The notes below the pieces were generated by a model, which was not told the origin of the DNA, did no database searches, and worked only from the letters and a program-made list of their open reading frames with translations. From assembly GCA_945862455.1 (NCBI GenBank), contig CAMAXU010000007.1:1-57500 (forward strand): 57,500 bases of DNA. Reading direction: 5' to 3'. Positions 46,733-55,953 of the stretch are shown one piece after another. The position numbers and the translations under genes were made by a program. Each line of letters starts with the position of its first letter. The stretch's first letter is position 1. The stretch is from Rickettsia typhi. GTDB taxonomy: Bacteria; Pseudomonadota; Alphaproteobacteria; Rickettsiales; UBA1997.

Positions 46733-47546
46733 TTTTTGCTAAAAAATTTTTCTTCGAAACCACAGATCTACCCAGTTTTTTCTCCAGCTCTTTACGAGCA
46801 TTTCCGGCAATTTTGCCGCCGATTTTGGAGTCTTCTTTTAATTTTTTTACGCCGCGCGAATTTTCGTTGCGGTGAATTTCTGTTGTAGAGCGTTCACCCA
46901 ACATAGTGAAAATTAATTCAAAATCATCCATATGATCGCGCAGATTCTGGCGCTTCAAACCTTTATGTTCTTTATATTCAGAAGGCGTAAGTCCGAAAGT
47001 CGCTTTGGAAATTTCGGCAGTTAAAATTTCATAATCACGATTTTCATCAGCGCCACGATTTTTCCATTCATCGGTTAACTCTTCACGAATTGCGATGCCG
47101 CGCATTCTTTTTTCAATCCAGTCTTCCGAATAGCCCTTTAATTTATAGAGCATTCTGGTGCGTTTTGTTGCCAGTTCGGGATTTTCAATTTCTTGCACTC
47201 GCTCATATCCAACCTTTGCCAGCCAGCGTTTGAAAGGCTCAGCTTTTGGCGATGGAATTGATTGAATGATGCGAAAAATTCCTTCGGTGTTGGCGCAATC
47301 GGTTTCATATTTTTTGCCATCAGAAGATTCTAATTTCAGTTGTCGACAAATTGTCGACAACTGAATTTTTTCTTCTTCAATAAATCTAGTTTTCATCTTA
47401 AACCAATAATCGCGAGGGTTTACGCTGTCAGTTAAAGATTCAACAACGTCAATAACCGAAAAATTCCATTCATTTTCATGAAGAATTTTTCGGATTTTTT
47501 TACCTTTAAAAAAAGAAAATTGGGTATTGGTATTTTGTGTTTTCAT
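46710..47546 (-). CDS. BRO-N/antirepressor-like protein (DinD-type family)
   Basis: 278 residues from the ATG at 47546; the longer frame to 47693 lies inside gyrA and is unlikely. The N-terminal Bro-N domain has KIRKILHENEWNFSVIDVVE and LTDSVNPRDYWFKMK; the middle has QSIPSPKAEPFKRWLAKVGY and YSEDWIEKRMRGIAIREELT. Such proteins derive from phage antirepressors or Bro proteins and occur alone in many bacterial chromosomes. It sits between gyrA and a membrane protein. Its function is unproven. Confidence 0.85.
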   Translation of the reverse strand: MKTQNTNTQFSFFKGKKIRKILHENEWNFSVIDVVESLTDSVNPRDYWFKMKTRFIEEEKIQLSTICRQLKLESSDGKKYETDCANTEGIFRIIQSIPSPKAEPFKRWLAKVGYERVQEIENPELATKRTRMLYKLKGYSEDWIEKRMRGIAIREELTDEWKNRGADENRDYEILTAEISKATFGLTPSEYKEHKGLKRQNLRDHMDDFELIFTMLGERSTTEIHRNENSRGVKKLKEDSKIGGKIAGNARKELEKKLGRSVVSKKNFLAKNEKTNIR

Positions 47547-47586
47547 AGGTGTTTGGGTTTGTTTATTTATTTGAGAAATTGTGAGT

Positions 47587-50397
47587 TTACTCGGTTGTAG
47601 CGACTGCCTCAAAGCCTTCTTGAGCTTCCGCAGCTTCTTCCCCAGTTTCTGCATCATCCACATCTTTATTTCCGGTGTGGGCGATTCGGGCAACTGAAAC
47701 TACGGTTTCGTCTTTGGTTTTAATCAAAGTTACGCCTTGGGTGTTGCGACCGGTAATTCTCACTGAACCAACTTCGGTTCTGATTAAAGTTCCTTTGTTG
47801 GTGATAATCATAACTTGGTCTTTGGCTTCAATTGGGAAGCTGGCAACTACGCAACCATTTCTTTTTGAAGTTACGATATTGGTAATTCCTGAACCGCCGC
47901 GATTTGTAATACGATATTCATAAGCTGAAGATCTTTTGCCAAAACCATTTTCAGTCATAGTCAAAATAAATTCTTCATTCAAAGCCATAGCTTCGATTTT
48001 ATCTTGCGGCAATTCAGCATTTTTAATTTGTGGAATTGTTTTTGGCTGTTCTAACAAATCTGTAGGCGGATTTTCTTGTAGACGTTTATTGTGCAGCAAG
48101 GCTTCGCGCAGATTTAAGCGTTTTTCCAAATCAACGCTTAAATATTTTTCTTTTTCTTCCGAGCTTTCAATCGCATGTTTCAAAACTGACATTGCAATAA
48201 CTTTATTGCTGGCATCGAGCTTGATTCCTCTAACGCCGGTTGAATTTCTGCTTTGGAAAATTCTTAGTTTTTCAACTGGAAAGCGAATGCATTTTCCATC
48301 TTTAGTAGAAAGTAAAATATCATCTTTTTGGGTGCATAAATTCACGCCAATCAAGGCTTCGTCGCCTTCCAATTTCATAGCGATTTTTCCGCTGGAGCGA
48401 ATATCGACAAATTGATCCATTGAATTACGACGAATATCGCCGTTGGAAGTGGCAAAAATTATGCTCAAATCTTTCCAACTTTCTTCATTTTCTGGAAGTG
48501 CTAAAATTGTGCTGATTTTTTCATCTTGTTCTAATGGCAAAAGATTGACCAAAGCGCGTCCACGAGCTTGCGGATTGCCCAAAGGAAGTTTGTAAGTTTT
48601 TAATTTATAAACTTTTCCTTTGCTGGAGAAAAATAAAATCGGCGTGTGCGTGTTGGTTACGAAAATGTCAGTTGCAATATCTTCTTCGCGAACATCCATC
48701 GCGCTGCGGCCTTTGCCACCGCGCTTTTGCGTGCGATAAGCGTTTAGAGCAACACGTTTGATATAGCCATTCATTGTACCTACAACGACCATATCTTCTT
48801 TTGGAATTAGATCTTCGATATCAACTTCATATTCGCTGTCTTCGATGATTGATTTTCTAGGAGTTGCAAATTGATCTTTGATTTCGATTAATTCTTTTTT
48901 GACTAATTCCATCAGTTTCACGCGGTCAGCAAGAAGTTCTAAATAACCTGAAATTTCAGCGGCTAAAATTCTTAATTCATCATTGATTTTACCCATTTCC
49001 AAGCCAGTCAAACGAGCTAATCTCATTTCTAAAATTGCTTTTGCCTGAATTTCAGTGAAATAGAATTTGCCATCTTTGATAACGTTTCCTTTATCCTGAA
49101 CCAGCTTGATTATTGCTTCAACGGTGTGGGACGGCCAGCTTTTTGCGAGTAATTTTTCTTTGGCTTCGGCAGCGTCTTGCGATTTTTTGATCAACTCAAC
49201 AATCTCGTCGATATTAGCAACGGCAACAGCCAAGCCAATTAAGATGTGGGTTTTGTCACGCGCTTTATTCAACAAGAAATTGGTTCTGCGAATTGTAACT
49301 TCTTCGCGGAAAGCTGAGAAAATTTTGATGACGTCAAGAATGCCCATCAATTGAGGTTTGCCGTGGTTTAGCGCCAACATGTTGACGCTGAAATTGCATT
49401 GCAATTCTGTAAAACTGTAAAGTTGATTGATAATAACTTCTTCCATGGCATCGCGTCTAAGCTCAATAACCACGCGGATTCCATCGCGATCAGATTCATC
49501 GCGCAGATCAGTAATTCCCTCAATTTTTTTCTCTTTAACTAAGTCGGCAATTTTTTCTACAAGCTTGGCTTTGTTAACTTGATAAGGAATTTCTTCGATG
49601 ATAATCGCAACTTTGCCACCAGTTTTTTTCTCGATTTTGTGTTTGCCGCGCATTACTACAGAACCGCGTCCCATGCGGGCTGCTGAGTCATAACCAGAGC
49701 GGCCTAAAATAATACCGCCGGTTGGAAAATCAGGGCCTGGAACAATTTTAATAATGTCTTCAATCGCAATTTCATTGTTATCGATATAGGCCAAACAAGC
49801 ATCAATGACTTCGCCCAAATTATGTGGTGGAATGTTAGTTGCCATACCAACAGCAATACCGCTCGAACCATTCACAAGTAAGTTTGGAAAACGCGCTGGT
49901 AAAACTTTTGGTTCTCTTTCAGAGCCGTCATAATTGGGAATAAAATCGACAGTATCTTTGTCGAGATCTTCCAATAAAGTGTGAGAAATTTTTTCTAAAC
50001 GCGACTCGGTATAACGCATTGCAGCCGCTGGATCGTCATCGATTGAACCGAAATTACCTTGCCCATCAATCAATGGCACGCGCATTGAGAAATCTTGCGC
50101 CATACGAACCAAAGATTCGTAAATTGCAGAGTCGCCATGCGGATGATATTTACCCATCACTTCACCGACAATTCTCGCCGATTTTTTAAATGGTTTATTA
50201 TAATCATAACTACCTTCATGCATGGCAAATAAAATGCGGCGATGCACAGGTTTCAATCCATCACAAGCATCTGGAATAGCGCGGGCTACGATCACGCTCA
50301 TGGCATAATCGAGGTAAGATTTTTTCATTTCAGTAACTAGAGAAACAGACTGAATATCTTTGCCAGTGGCAACTTGGATAATGTTTTGAGTAGTCAT
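47587..50397 (-). CDS. gyrA: DNA gyrase subunit A
   Basis: 936 residues. The catalytic tyrosine is Y129 in [13 protein letters not shown]. The quinolone-determining region reads [13 protein letters not shown], with Ser90 and Glu94 at the positions of E. coli Ser83 and Asp87. The GyrA box [13 protein letters not shown] (about residues 559-571) that wraps DNA distinguishes it from ParC. The C-terminal beta-pinwheel ends in an acidic tail. It heads a minus-strand run with the BRO gene 40 bases downstream. Confidence 0.96.
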   Translation of the reverse strand: MTTQNIIQVATGKDIQSVSLVTEMKKSYLDYAMSVIVARAIPDACDGLKPVHRRILFAMHEGSYDYNKPFKKSARIVGEVMGKYHPHGDSAIYESLVRMAQDFSMRVPLIDGQGNFGSIDDDPAAAMRYTESRLEKISHTLLEDLDKDTVDFIPNYDGSEREPKVLPARFPNLLVNGSSGIAVGMATNIPPHNLGEVIDACLAYIDNNEIAIEDIIKIVPGPDFPTGGIILGRSGYDSAARMGRGSVVMRGKHKIEKKTGGKVAIIIEEIPYQVNKAKLVEKIADLVKEKKIEGITDLRDESDRDGIRVVIELRRDAMEEVIINQLYSFTELQCNFSVNMLALNHGKPQLMGILDVIKIFSAFREEVTIRRTNFLLNKARDKTHILIGLAVAVANIDEIVELIKKSQDAAEAKEKLLAKSWPSHTVEAIIKLVQDKGNVIKDGKFYFTEIQAKAILEMRLARLTGLEMGKINDELRILAAEISGYLELLADRVKLMELVKKELIEIKDQFATPRKSIIEDSEYEVDIEDLIPKEDMVVVGTMNGYIKRVALNAYRTQKRGGKGRSAMDVREEDIATDIFVTNTHTPILFFSSKGKVYKLKTYKLPLGNPQARGRALVNLLPLEQDEKISTILALPENEESWKDLSIIFATSNGDIRRNSMDQFVDIRSSGKIAMKLEGDEALIGVNLCTQKDDILLSTKDGKCIRFPVEKLRIFQSRNSTGVRGIKLDASNKVIAMSVLKHAIESSEEKEKYLSVDLEKRLNLREALLHNKRLQENPPTDLLEQPKTIPQIKNAELPQDKIEAMALNEEFILTMTENGFGKRSSAYEYRITNRGGSGITNIVTSKRNGCVVASFPIEAKDQVMIITNKGTLIRTEVGSVRITGRNTQGVTLIKTKDETVVSVARIAHTGNKDVDDAETGEEAAEAQEGFEAVATTE

Positions 50398-50543
50398 TTT
50401 GAGATTTTTTTAAGAAAAGATTTGTGGCTTTAAAATAGAGTGTAATTTTACGAACTGCTTTCATGCGACGCAAGATTTTTATTTGCTTATCGCTTATGTG
50501 GTTTGTAGTTTTAAAATATTCTTAAAATCAAATTTCAAAATTT

Positions 50544-51338
50544 ATGAAAATAGGCGTAACTGGAGTCACCGGTCGTATGGGTCGAACCATTGCCACTCTT
50601 GTTTTACAAGATTCTGTGGTTGAACTTGCTTCGGCTTTAGTCCGTCAAGGCGGCGGGCAAGAAGGTGGAGATTTGGGAGAATTTTTAGGTTTTGAAAAAA
50701 ATGGCGGCAAATTAATTTCTAATATTGACCAGTTTATCCAAAGCTGTGACGCAATTATTGATTTTTCTTCGCCGAACTTAAGTTTAGAAATGGCGCAAAA
50801 ATGCGCAGAAAATAAAAAAGTTTTGGTTTGCGGAACCACAGGATTTTCCGACTCCGAAAAACAACAATTCGCTTCATTTGCCAAAGACGCAGTAATTATC
50901 TGGTCTTCCAACATGTCTCTCGGAGTTAACCTTTTGATGAATCTGGCTGAAAAAGTTGCAGGAATTTTGCATGAAGATTTTGATATTGAAATTCTTGAAA
51001 TGCACCACAACAACAAAGTTGACTCGCCTTCTGGAACCGCTTTATCTCTTGGCGCAGCAGTTGCGAAAGGTCGCGGGGTAGATTTAAAAACTGTTGGAAA
51101 TATGGCGCGAGTCGGAAAAGAAGCCAAGCGTCAAAAAGGTGAAATCGGCTTTGCAGCTTTGCGCGGCGGCGATGTAATTGGAGATCATACTGTAATTTTT
51201 GCCGGAGACGGTGAACGTGTTGAATTAACTCACAAAGCTTCAAATCGTGATATTTTTGCCAAAGGCGCAATTCGTGCTGCAATCTGGGGAAGTGCCAAAA
51301 ATCCGGGATTTTACTCAATGCGTGACGTATTGAATTAA
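50544..51338 (+). CDS. dapB: 4-hydroxy-tetrahydrodipicolinate reductase
   Basis: 264 residues. The nucleotide fold starts GVTGVTGRMGRTIA. The active-site block EMHHNNKVDSPSGTALSLG contains the catalytic histidine and lysine. It produces tetrahydrodipicolinate for diaminopimelate, which cross-links peptidoglycan. It is divergent from gyrA across a 146-base gap in which no confident regulatory motif was found. Confidence 0.96.
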   Translation: MKIGVTGVTGRMGRTIATLVLQDSVVELASALVRQGGGQEGGDLGEFLGFEKNGGKLISNIDQFIQSCDAIIDFSSPNLSLEMAQKCAENKKVLVCGTTGFSDSEKQQFASFAKDAVIIWSSNMSLGVNLLMNLAEKVAGILHEDFDIEILEMHHNNKVDSPSGTALSLGAAVAKGRGVDLKTVGNMARVGKEAKRQKGEIGFAALRGGDVIGDHTVIFAGDGERVELTHKASNRDIFAKGAIRAAIWGSAKNPGFYSMRDVLN

Positions 51339-51357
51339 ATCTATAATCACCTAAAAA

Positions 51358-51780
51358 ATGTTCAAATATCTTTCTGAATTACTAACAGCCATATCGATGG
51401 ACATGGATTTGCTCGACATCATGTTGATAGTTAACATTCCGTTTTTTGTGGCGCAGTTAATGTGGAGTAGAAAATCACTTTCGGTATATAGTTTTATTGG
51501 AGGAGTTCTGTTTTTATACTTAGTTTGCGATTATGCTATAAATCAGATCATAAATTCAGAAATTTTCCAAGATCTTGCCTCGGGAAACATTATTGGATTA
51601 ATCGGATTTTTCTCAGTTTTGATTTCTTTTGCTATTGGCGTTAAGACCAAATTAACCGTCTTATCTTTTAAGGAAAAAGAATATCCTTTTCGCGCTAGTG
51701 TTGCCGTGACTATTTCTGGCTGCTTCGCAGTTTACGTTTCGATGTTTGTTGTGAGTGCGATATTGGCAGTTATTTGGTAG
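51358..51780 (+). CDS. Four-helix membrane protein, unknown
   Basis: 140 residues with about four hydrophobic segments (near 18-36, 42-60, 78-96 and 112-137). No cysteine pairs or transporter motifs are seen. It lies 19 bases after dapB and 34 before tilS on the same strand. It is not recognised. Confidence 0.65.
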   Translation: MFKYLSELLTAISMDMDLLDIMLIVNIPFFVAQLMWSRKSLSVYSFIGGVLFLYLVCDYAINQIINSEIFQDLASGNIIGLIGFFSVLISFAIGVKTKLTVLSFKEKEYPFRASVAVTISGCFAVYVSMFVVSAILAVIW

Positions 51781-51814
51781 GCTATTAATTTATAACCACT
51801 GAAATCAAGAAGCG

Positions 51815-52858
51815 ATGACTCTCATTAACAATTTTTCAAACAAGATCGAAGAGATTTTTTTGCAAAAAAATATACCAAAAAGAATTGCAGTTGCAGTTTC
51901 TGGAGGTGCGGATTCTCTAGCTTTAACTTTGTTGCTTTCTGTATTTTGTCAGAAAAATAATATTGAATTATTCGCTGTCACAATTGATCACAAAATGCGC
52001 CAAGATTCATCAAGAGAGGCTTTGAATCTTAATAAAATCTTAAAAAAGAAAAAGATTTCTCACCAGATTTTAGAAATTAATTCTATAAATATTCCAAAAA
52101 CTAATATTGAATCTAGGCTTCGCGAAGCAAGATATGAGATGCTTTACGAGTTTTGTATTAAGAATGAAATCGGGTTTTTATTTTTAGGTCATCAACTCGA
52201 AGATGTGGCAGAAAATTTTTTGATTCGACTGTTTCGTGGTAGTGGCTTGGATGGATTATCAACAATTGCAGAAGTTTCTAACCTCAAGAAAATCAAGCTT
52301 GTAAGACCGCTTTTGAATTTTGAAAAAGATGAATTAAAAAAATTTTTAAAAAGTAAAAAAGTCGAATGGTTTGAAGATGAAACTAATTTGGATGAGAAAT
52401 TTTTACGCAATAAAATAAGAAACTTTTTTGCAACTTTTGAAGATAAAAACTTGATTCAAGAAAGAATCAAAAATGCCGCCGACGAAATTACAATTACACG
52501 AGATTTATTTAATGATTTGATGCTTTGCGAAGCTGGGAAAATACTCGAGTTTGGCAAGCCAGGATTTTTTTTATTAGACTTAGAAAAATTCAGAAAAATC
52601 GAAAGCAAAATTGCCTTAAAAATTTTGGCTTTAGTGGCGATGGAAGTTGCTAGAAAAAATTACAAACCGCGACTGAAAGAGTTAAAACTTTTTTATGAAT
52701 ATTTATTGGAAAATAAAAAAATAAAACCGCGGAATTTTTATGGATGCAAAGCTCAACAATATGATGCAAAGCGTGTAATTATCGAATGCCAAAAAGAAGA
52801 GCAGAATTTTTATTTTCGGACGGTTTTAGGTAAAATTTTTGAATGCAACTTGGTATAA
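51815..52858 (+). CDS. tilS: tRNA(Ile)-lysidine synthase
   Basis: 347 residues. The PP-loop is AVAVSGGADSLALTLLLS (about 25-42). GHQLEDVAENFLIRLFRGSG and the LVRPLL(N) segment are family motifs. It changes C34 of tRNA(Ile2) to lysidine. It is shorter than E. coli TilS (432), with a reduced C-terminal region, as in other small forms. It converges on the PepSY gene with a 2-base gap. Confidence 0.93.
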   Translation: MTLINNFSNKIEEIFLQKNIPKRIAVAVSGGADSLALTLLLSVFCQKNNIELFAVTIDHKMRQDSSREALNLNKILKKKKISHQILEINSINIPKTNIESRLREARYEMLYEFCIKNEIGFLFLGHQLEDVAENFLIRLFRGSGLDGLSTIAEVSNLKKIKLVRPLLNFEKDELKKFLKSKKVEWFEDETNLDEKFLRNKIRNFFATFEDKNLIQERIKNAADEITITRDLFNDLMLCEAGKILEFGKPGFFLLDLEKFRKIESKIALKILALVAMEVARKNYKPRLKELKLFYEYLLENKKIKPRNFYGCKAQQYDAKRVIIECQKEEQNFYFRTVLGKIFECNLV

Positions 52859-52860
52859 AT

Positions 52861-53970
52861 TCAAGCCGCTTTCAGTTTTTTGCTTTTTCTCTTAATCAAC
52901 CACAAAGAAATTCCTGTGATTGAAAAAAGTAACGGCAAAAATCCGGTCAAAAACACCGTAATTTTCCACAAATATCCCAATCCTTCACCAGCATGAATTG
53001 AATGCTGCCAAGCGATTATTTTTTCTCCTAAAGAATAATTTTTTGGATCGCGAACTTCCAAAATTCTTTGCCAATATTGATCGATAAAAACCGTAATAAC
53101 TGGTTCGCCATCTTCATAATTTTTTGGTGCAAAATTTATGCGAAAAGGCTGCTCTGGTTTCGTCGGAAAATTTATTGAAAGTAACTTATCATCACTTGAA
53201 ACTTTTTGCGCAGCAAGGTCTGCGATTTCATCGATTGTCAAGAAGCTTGAGCCCGAATCAATTGCCATTTCAGTGGCGCTTTTCTTTAAATCCTTGCCTG
53301 GAAAAATTGCTAAAATTGTTGCGGTGGTTTGTGGTGTGAAAGCCAAATAAACTCCGGCGAAGCTGGTGATGAAAATTATGATTGATGCCCAAAAGCCAAT
53401 AGCACTGTGTAAGTCGCGATGAAATTGTTTGCCGGTTGAACTGAATTTAAAAGTCATGGCGCGTTTAAAGGTGATTTTTTTCGGCCACCAAATAACTAAT
53501 CCGCTAATTATCATGAGCAACATTACCAAGCCAAAAGTGCCGACAATATTTTTGCCGGTTTGTCCCGGAATAAAAAGGCTGGAGTGGAATTTTTTGAGGT
53601 TTTTAAAAAAGTCAGTTTCGGGATTTGTTACTTCTGCAACTTCAAGGGAAACTGGATCAACCGCAACTTCAAAAATTGATTTTTCTTCTTCAATTTTTTT
53701 GGTTAAACGAACAACTGCCGGTGATTTTTCTGCGATTGGTAATTTAATAAAATTTACCTTAGAGCCTTCTGGAACCTGAGTTAAGGCCGAAATAATTATT
53801 TTGCTCGGTGCTTGAATTTTACCACTTGCAAAAACATGTTTTGCGTGAAGTTGGTAATTAGAAATTTCATGCTGAAAAACCATCATTAAACCCGTAATTC
53901 CCTGTAATACTAAGGGAATGCAAAGAGTTATCGCGAGATAAAGATGAAGTTTTTTTAGAATCTTTCTCAT
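52861..53970 (-). CDS. PepSY-associated membrane protein (PiuB-like)
   Basis: 369 residues with four main membrane helices: ~12-32, ~145-165, ~190-212 and ~335-358. Histidines near the helices (HLYLAI, KFHSSLF, FHRDLHSAIGFW, WQHSIHAGEGLG) suit haem or metal binding, as in proteins that reduce ferric siderophores or associate with iron uptake. It lies 83 bases after exbD in the same direction, so it is probably the last gene of the TonB operon. The substrate is inferred, not shown. Confidence 0.85.
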   Translation of the reverse strand: MRKILKKLHLYLAITLCIPLVLQGITGLMMVFQHEISNYQLHAKHVFASGKIQAPSKIIISALTQVPEGSKVNFIKLPIAEKSPAVVRLTKKIEEEKSIFEVAVDPVSLEVAEVTNPETDFFKNLKKFHSSLFIPGQTGKNIVGTFGLVMLLMIISGLVIWWPKKITFKRAMTFKFSSTGKQFHRDLHSAIGFWASIIIFITSFAGVYLAFTPQTTATILAIFPGKDLKKSATEMAIDSGSSFLTIDEIADLAAQKVSSDDKLLSINFPTKPEQPFRINFAPKNYEDGEPVITVFIDQYWQRILEVRDPKNYSLGEKIIAWQHSIHAGEGLGYLWKITVFLTGFLPLLFSITGISLWLIKRKSKKLKAA

Positions 53971-54053
53971 GAAATTAAGATTTTTTGAGTAATTGAAAGT
54001 ATAAATTTTTAGTTTGTTATTAGTACCAAAAACATTCGTTTAAGCTGCTTTCC

Positions 54054-54461
54054 CTACTTCGGTTCGGTTACAAACCCAACATTCGCCAATCCAAATCTTT
54101 GCGCTATTGCTAAAACTTTACTTACTTTGCCGTAAGAAACATCAACATCGGCACGGATATGAATTGGTTGTTTCGGATTATCTTTAGCAGTGATTTCTAG
54201 TTTTCTTTCCAATTCATCAGCCGAAATTGGTGCGTCATCTAGAAAATATTGACCTGATTTATTTACAGAAATTGTGAGAGTTTTTTGTTCGCTAATTTGG
54301 GCCGCAGTTTCTGATGGTAAATTAAGTTTAATGGCGCTGTTTAACATTGGTGCTGTAACCAAGAAAATCACCAGTAATACCAACATTACATCAACAAGTG
54401 GCGTGGTGTTTATTTCAGCAAGTGGCGCTTGTAAATCTTCGCGATCAAAAGGACTTTGCAT
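54054..54461 (-). CDS. exbD: ExbD/TolR family proton-channel subunit
   Basis: 135 residues. The single N-terminal helix carries the essential aspartate (D24 in TTPLVDVMLVLLVIFLVTAP). A periplasmic domain ends in AIAQRFGLANVGFVTEP. With exbB (3-base gap) it forms the proton-driven motor. It could be TolR, but the adjacent TonB-like gene and absence of tolA, tolB and pal favour ExbD. Confidence 0.9.
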   Translation of the reverse strand: MQSPFDREDLQAPLAEINTTPLVDVMLVLLVIFLVTAPMLNSAIKLNLPSETAAQISEQKTLTISVNKSGQYFLDDAPISADELERKLEITAKDNPKQPIHIRADVDVSYGKVSKVLAIAQRFGLANVGFVTEPK

Positions 54462-54464
54462 GAA

Positions 54465-55112
54465 TTAGTGTTTTTGAGTTTCGTTAGATAGATAAACAGT
54501 CATCTGTTCAGCAATATGGCGCAGATTTTGTACTAAAAGGCGATTTAGACGAACAAAACTATTGTAAGCTAAAACTGCCGGAATTGCGGCAAAAAGACCA
54601 ATTGCTGTTGCGATTAAAGCTTCGCCCATTGGACCTGCAACAACTGAAAGTCCGGCATTTCCTTGCGCGGCAATACTTTGAAGCGCGTTGTAAATTCCCC
54701 AAACTGTTCCGAATAATCCGATGAATGGTGATGAGCTGCCGATAGACGCCAGAACAGTTAAGCCTTTGTCGAGGTTAATTCTGGTTTTATCTAAAACCTG
54801 CAATAAATGCATGGTTAAAATTTCTTTCTTAGCTTCGTGAGTATTGTATTGTGGAAGGATTGGTTCGAGTTTTTTTACTTCAATCAATAAATCATTGACG
54901 CTGCCCTCAACATTTTGCAAATTTTTGCGGGTCGGCCAGTCTTTAATATTTACGTAAGTATCGTGAAATTTTTGAAATGCTTTATGTTCTTGGCGCAGCT
55001 TTAAAGCTTTCCAGAAAATTAAATACCAGCTGGCAAAAGACATTGCCAAAAGCAGCAAAAAAACTGCAATTAAAACAGAGTTTCCTTGAGCAAAAACGTG
55101 AACGAAATTCAT
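54465..55112 (-). CDS. exbB: ExbB/TolQ family proton-channel protein
   Basis: 215 residues, three membrane helices. The conserved pore region reads LTVLASIGSSSPFIGLFGTV and continues through VAGPMGEALIATAIGLFAAI. It lies 11 bases after tonB and 3 before exbD. TolQ is the alternative; context supports ExbB. Confidence 0.9.
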   Translation of the reverse strand: MNFVHVFAQGNSVLIAVFLLLLAMSFASWYLIFWKALKLRQEHKAFQKFHDTYVNIKDWPTRKNLQNVEGSVNDLLIEVKKLEPILPQYNTHEAKKEILTMHLLQVLDKTRINLDKGLTVLASIGSSSPFIGLFGTVWGIYNALQSIAAQGNAGLSVVAGPMGEALIATAIGLFAAIPAVLAYNSFVRLNRLLVQNLRHIAEQMTVYLSNETQKH

Positions 55113-55123
55113 TTTTTAAAACC

Positions 55124-55750
55124 TTAAATCATTTTGAAATCAACGGGAACAACCACACTCGCCTGAACAAATTCTCCACCACGACGCGCTGGAACAAATT
55201 TCCATTGTCGAACCGCTTCAAGAGCTGCTTCATCCAAAGCGCTGAAACCACTCGAATGATAAACTTGCACTGTAGCTGGCGTGCCATCTGCTTTTACAAT
55301 AACGTTAAGCATAACTTTGCCTTGAATGCCTTTGCGTTTTGCGGCTTGTGGATAATACGGGGCAGGGTTGTTTAAATAAGCAGCGTCAAAAACCGGATCA
55401 GTTTCGGCAGATTTTGTTGCAGTTGCATTTTGATCAACGCGACCAGAAGTTTCTTTTCCGGCTAATTTATTTTTTTCGACCCTGCTTTCAGATTTTTCAA
55501 CTTTGTCATTTTTCTTTTGTTTTAGAACATTTTCGCTTTCAACATTTAGTGCAATTTTTTTGTGAGAAACATTTTCATTTTTTTTATCAGAAGCAGAAGG
55601 TGCTACAAAACTTACTTGAATTGCTTGCTGATTAATAACGATTGGATTCGATGGCATCATTGACCAAACTGCAATTGAACCATGTACAAAAGCGGCGGCA
55701 GTTAGCGCAATAAAATGTGAATTTTGTGAGTTTAGAAAACTGATTTTCAT
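55124..55750 (-). CDS. tonB: TonB-like energy transducer
   Basis: 208 residues. An N-terminal membrane anchor (~13-32) is followed by a charged K/E/S-rich spacer in place of the usual Pro-rich region. The C-terminal TonB domain has PYYPQAAKRKGIQGKVMLNV and SGFSALDEAALEAVRQWKFV. It would energise an outer-membrane receptor, none of which is in the window. It is first in the tonB-exbB-exbD-PepSY run. Confidence 0.92.
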   Translation of the reverse strand: MKISFLNSQNSHFIALTAAAFVHGSIAVWSMMPSNPIVINQQAIQVSFVAPSASDKKNENVSHKKIALNVESENVLKQKKNDKVEKSESRVEKNKLAGKETSGRVDQNATATKSAETDPVFDAAYLNNPAPYYPQAAKRKGIQGKVMLNVIVKADGTPATVQVYHSSGFSALDEAALEAVRQWKFVPARRGGEFVQASVVVPVDFKMI

Positions 55751-55773
55751 AAATTAAAATAAATTAGAGCGGT

Positions 55774-55802
55774 AGAATAGTTTTTACGAAAACGATAGTC
55801 AA
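55774..55802 (-). promoter_or_regulatory. Candidate promoter for the tonB operon
   Basis: On the minus strand, TTGACT (55802-55797) and TATTCT (55779-55774) have an ideal 17-base spacer and end 23 bases before the tonB ATG. A weakly Fur-like ATGATATTGACTATCG overlaps the -35, but the match is too poor to call a Fur box. Confidence 0.6.
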
Positions 55803-55925
55803 TATCATGATTTAATAAAATTTATAAAAGCACATTTTTATTCTGAACTAATAGATGCAATAAAACTTGATGAGTTTGAAATTCTAGAAATGAAGATTGG
55901 TTTGGAGAATTTTTTTGAAGTTTAA
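55776..55925 (+). pseudogene. Possible gene remnant between tonB and holA
   Basis: A plus-strand frame ends at TAA (55923-55925) after FYSELIDAIKLDEFEILEMK and GLENFFEV. It looks protein-like but has no ATG until seven codons from its end region, and it begins after a stop at 55773-55775. It overlaps the tonB promoter candidate. No family is recognised. The whole 573-base interval to holA appears to be decayed sequence: this fragment, then the 99-bp repeat, then a doubtful small frame. Confidence 0.3.
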
Positions 55926-55953
55926 TATTCGATTAAGGAAATCAGCATTTCAG

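Noticed and set aside
47547-47693. N-terminal extension of the BRO protein to 47693
   Set aside because: It would overlap gyrA by 107 bases and adds a low-complexity basic leader without Bro-N similarity; the ATG at 47546 fits the family start.
47936-48415. 159-codon plus-strand frame opposite gyrA
   Set aside because: Antisense shadow of the GyrA C-terminal domain; composition follows the complementary frame.
50398-50543. Promoters in the gyrA-dapB divergent gap
   Set aside because: Several AT-rich hexamer pairs are possible on both strands and none stands out, so no call was made.
50645-51127. 160-codon minus-strand frame opposite dapB
   Set aside because: Shadow of dapB, which has all catalytic motifs.
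54054-55112. Reading exbB-exbD as tolQ-tolR
   Set aside because: A TonB-like gene precedes them and a PepSY protein follows; tolA, tolB and pal are absent and ybgC is 24 kb away. The alternative cannot be excluded by sequence alone.
55774-55820. Fur box upstream of tonB
   Set aside because: The best 19-base window matches the consensus too poorly to separate it from AT-rich background.
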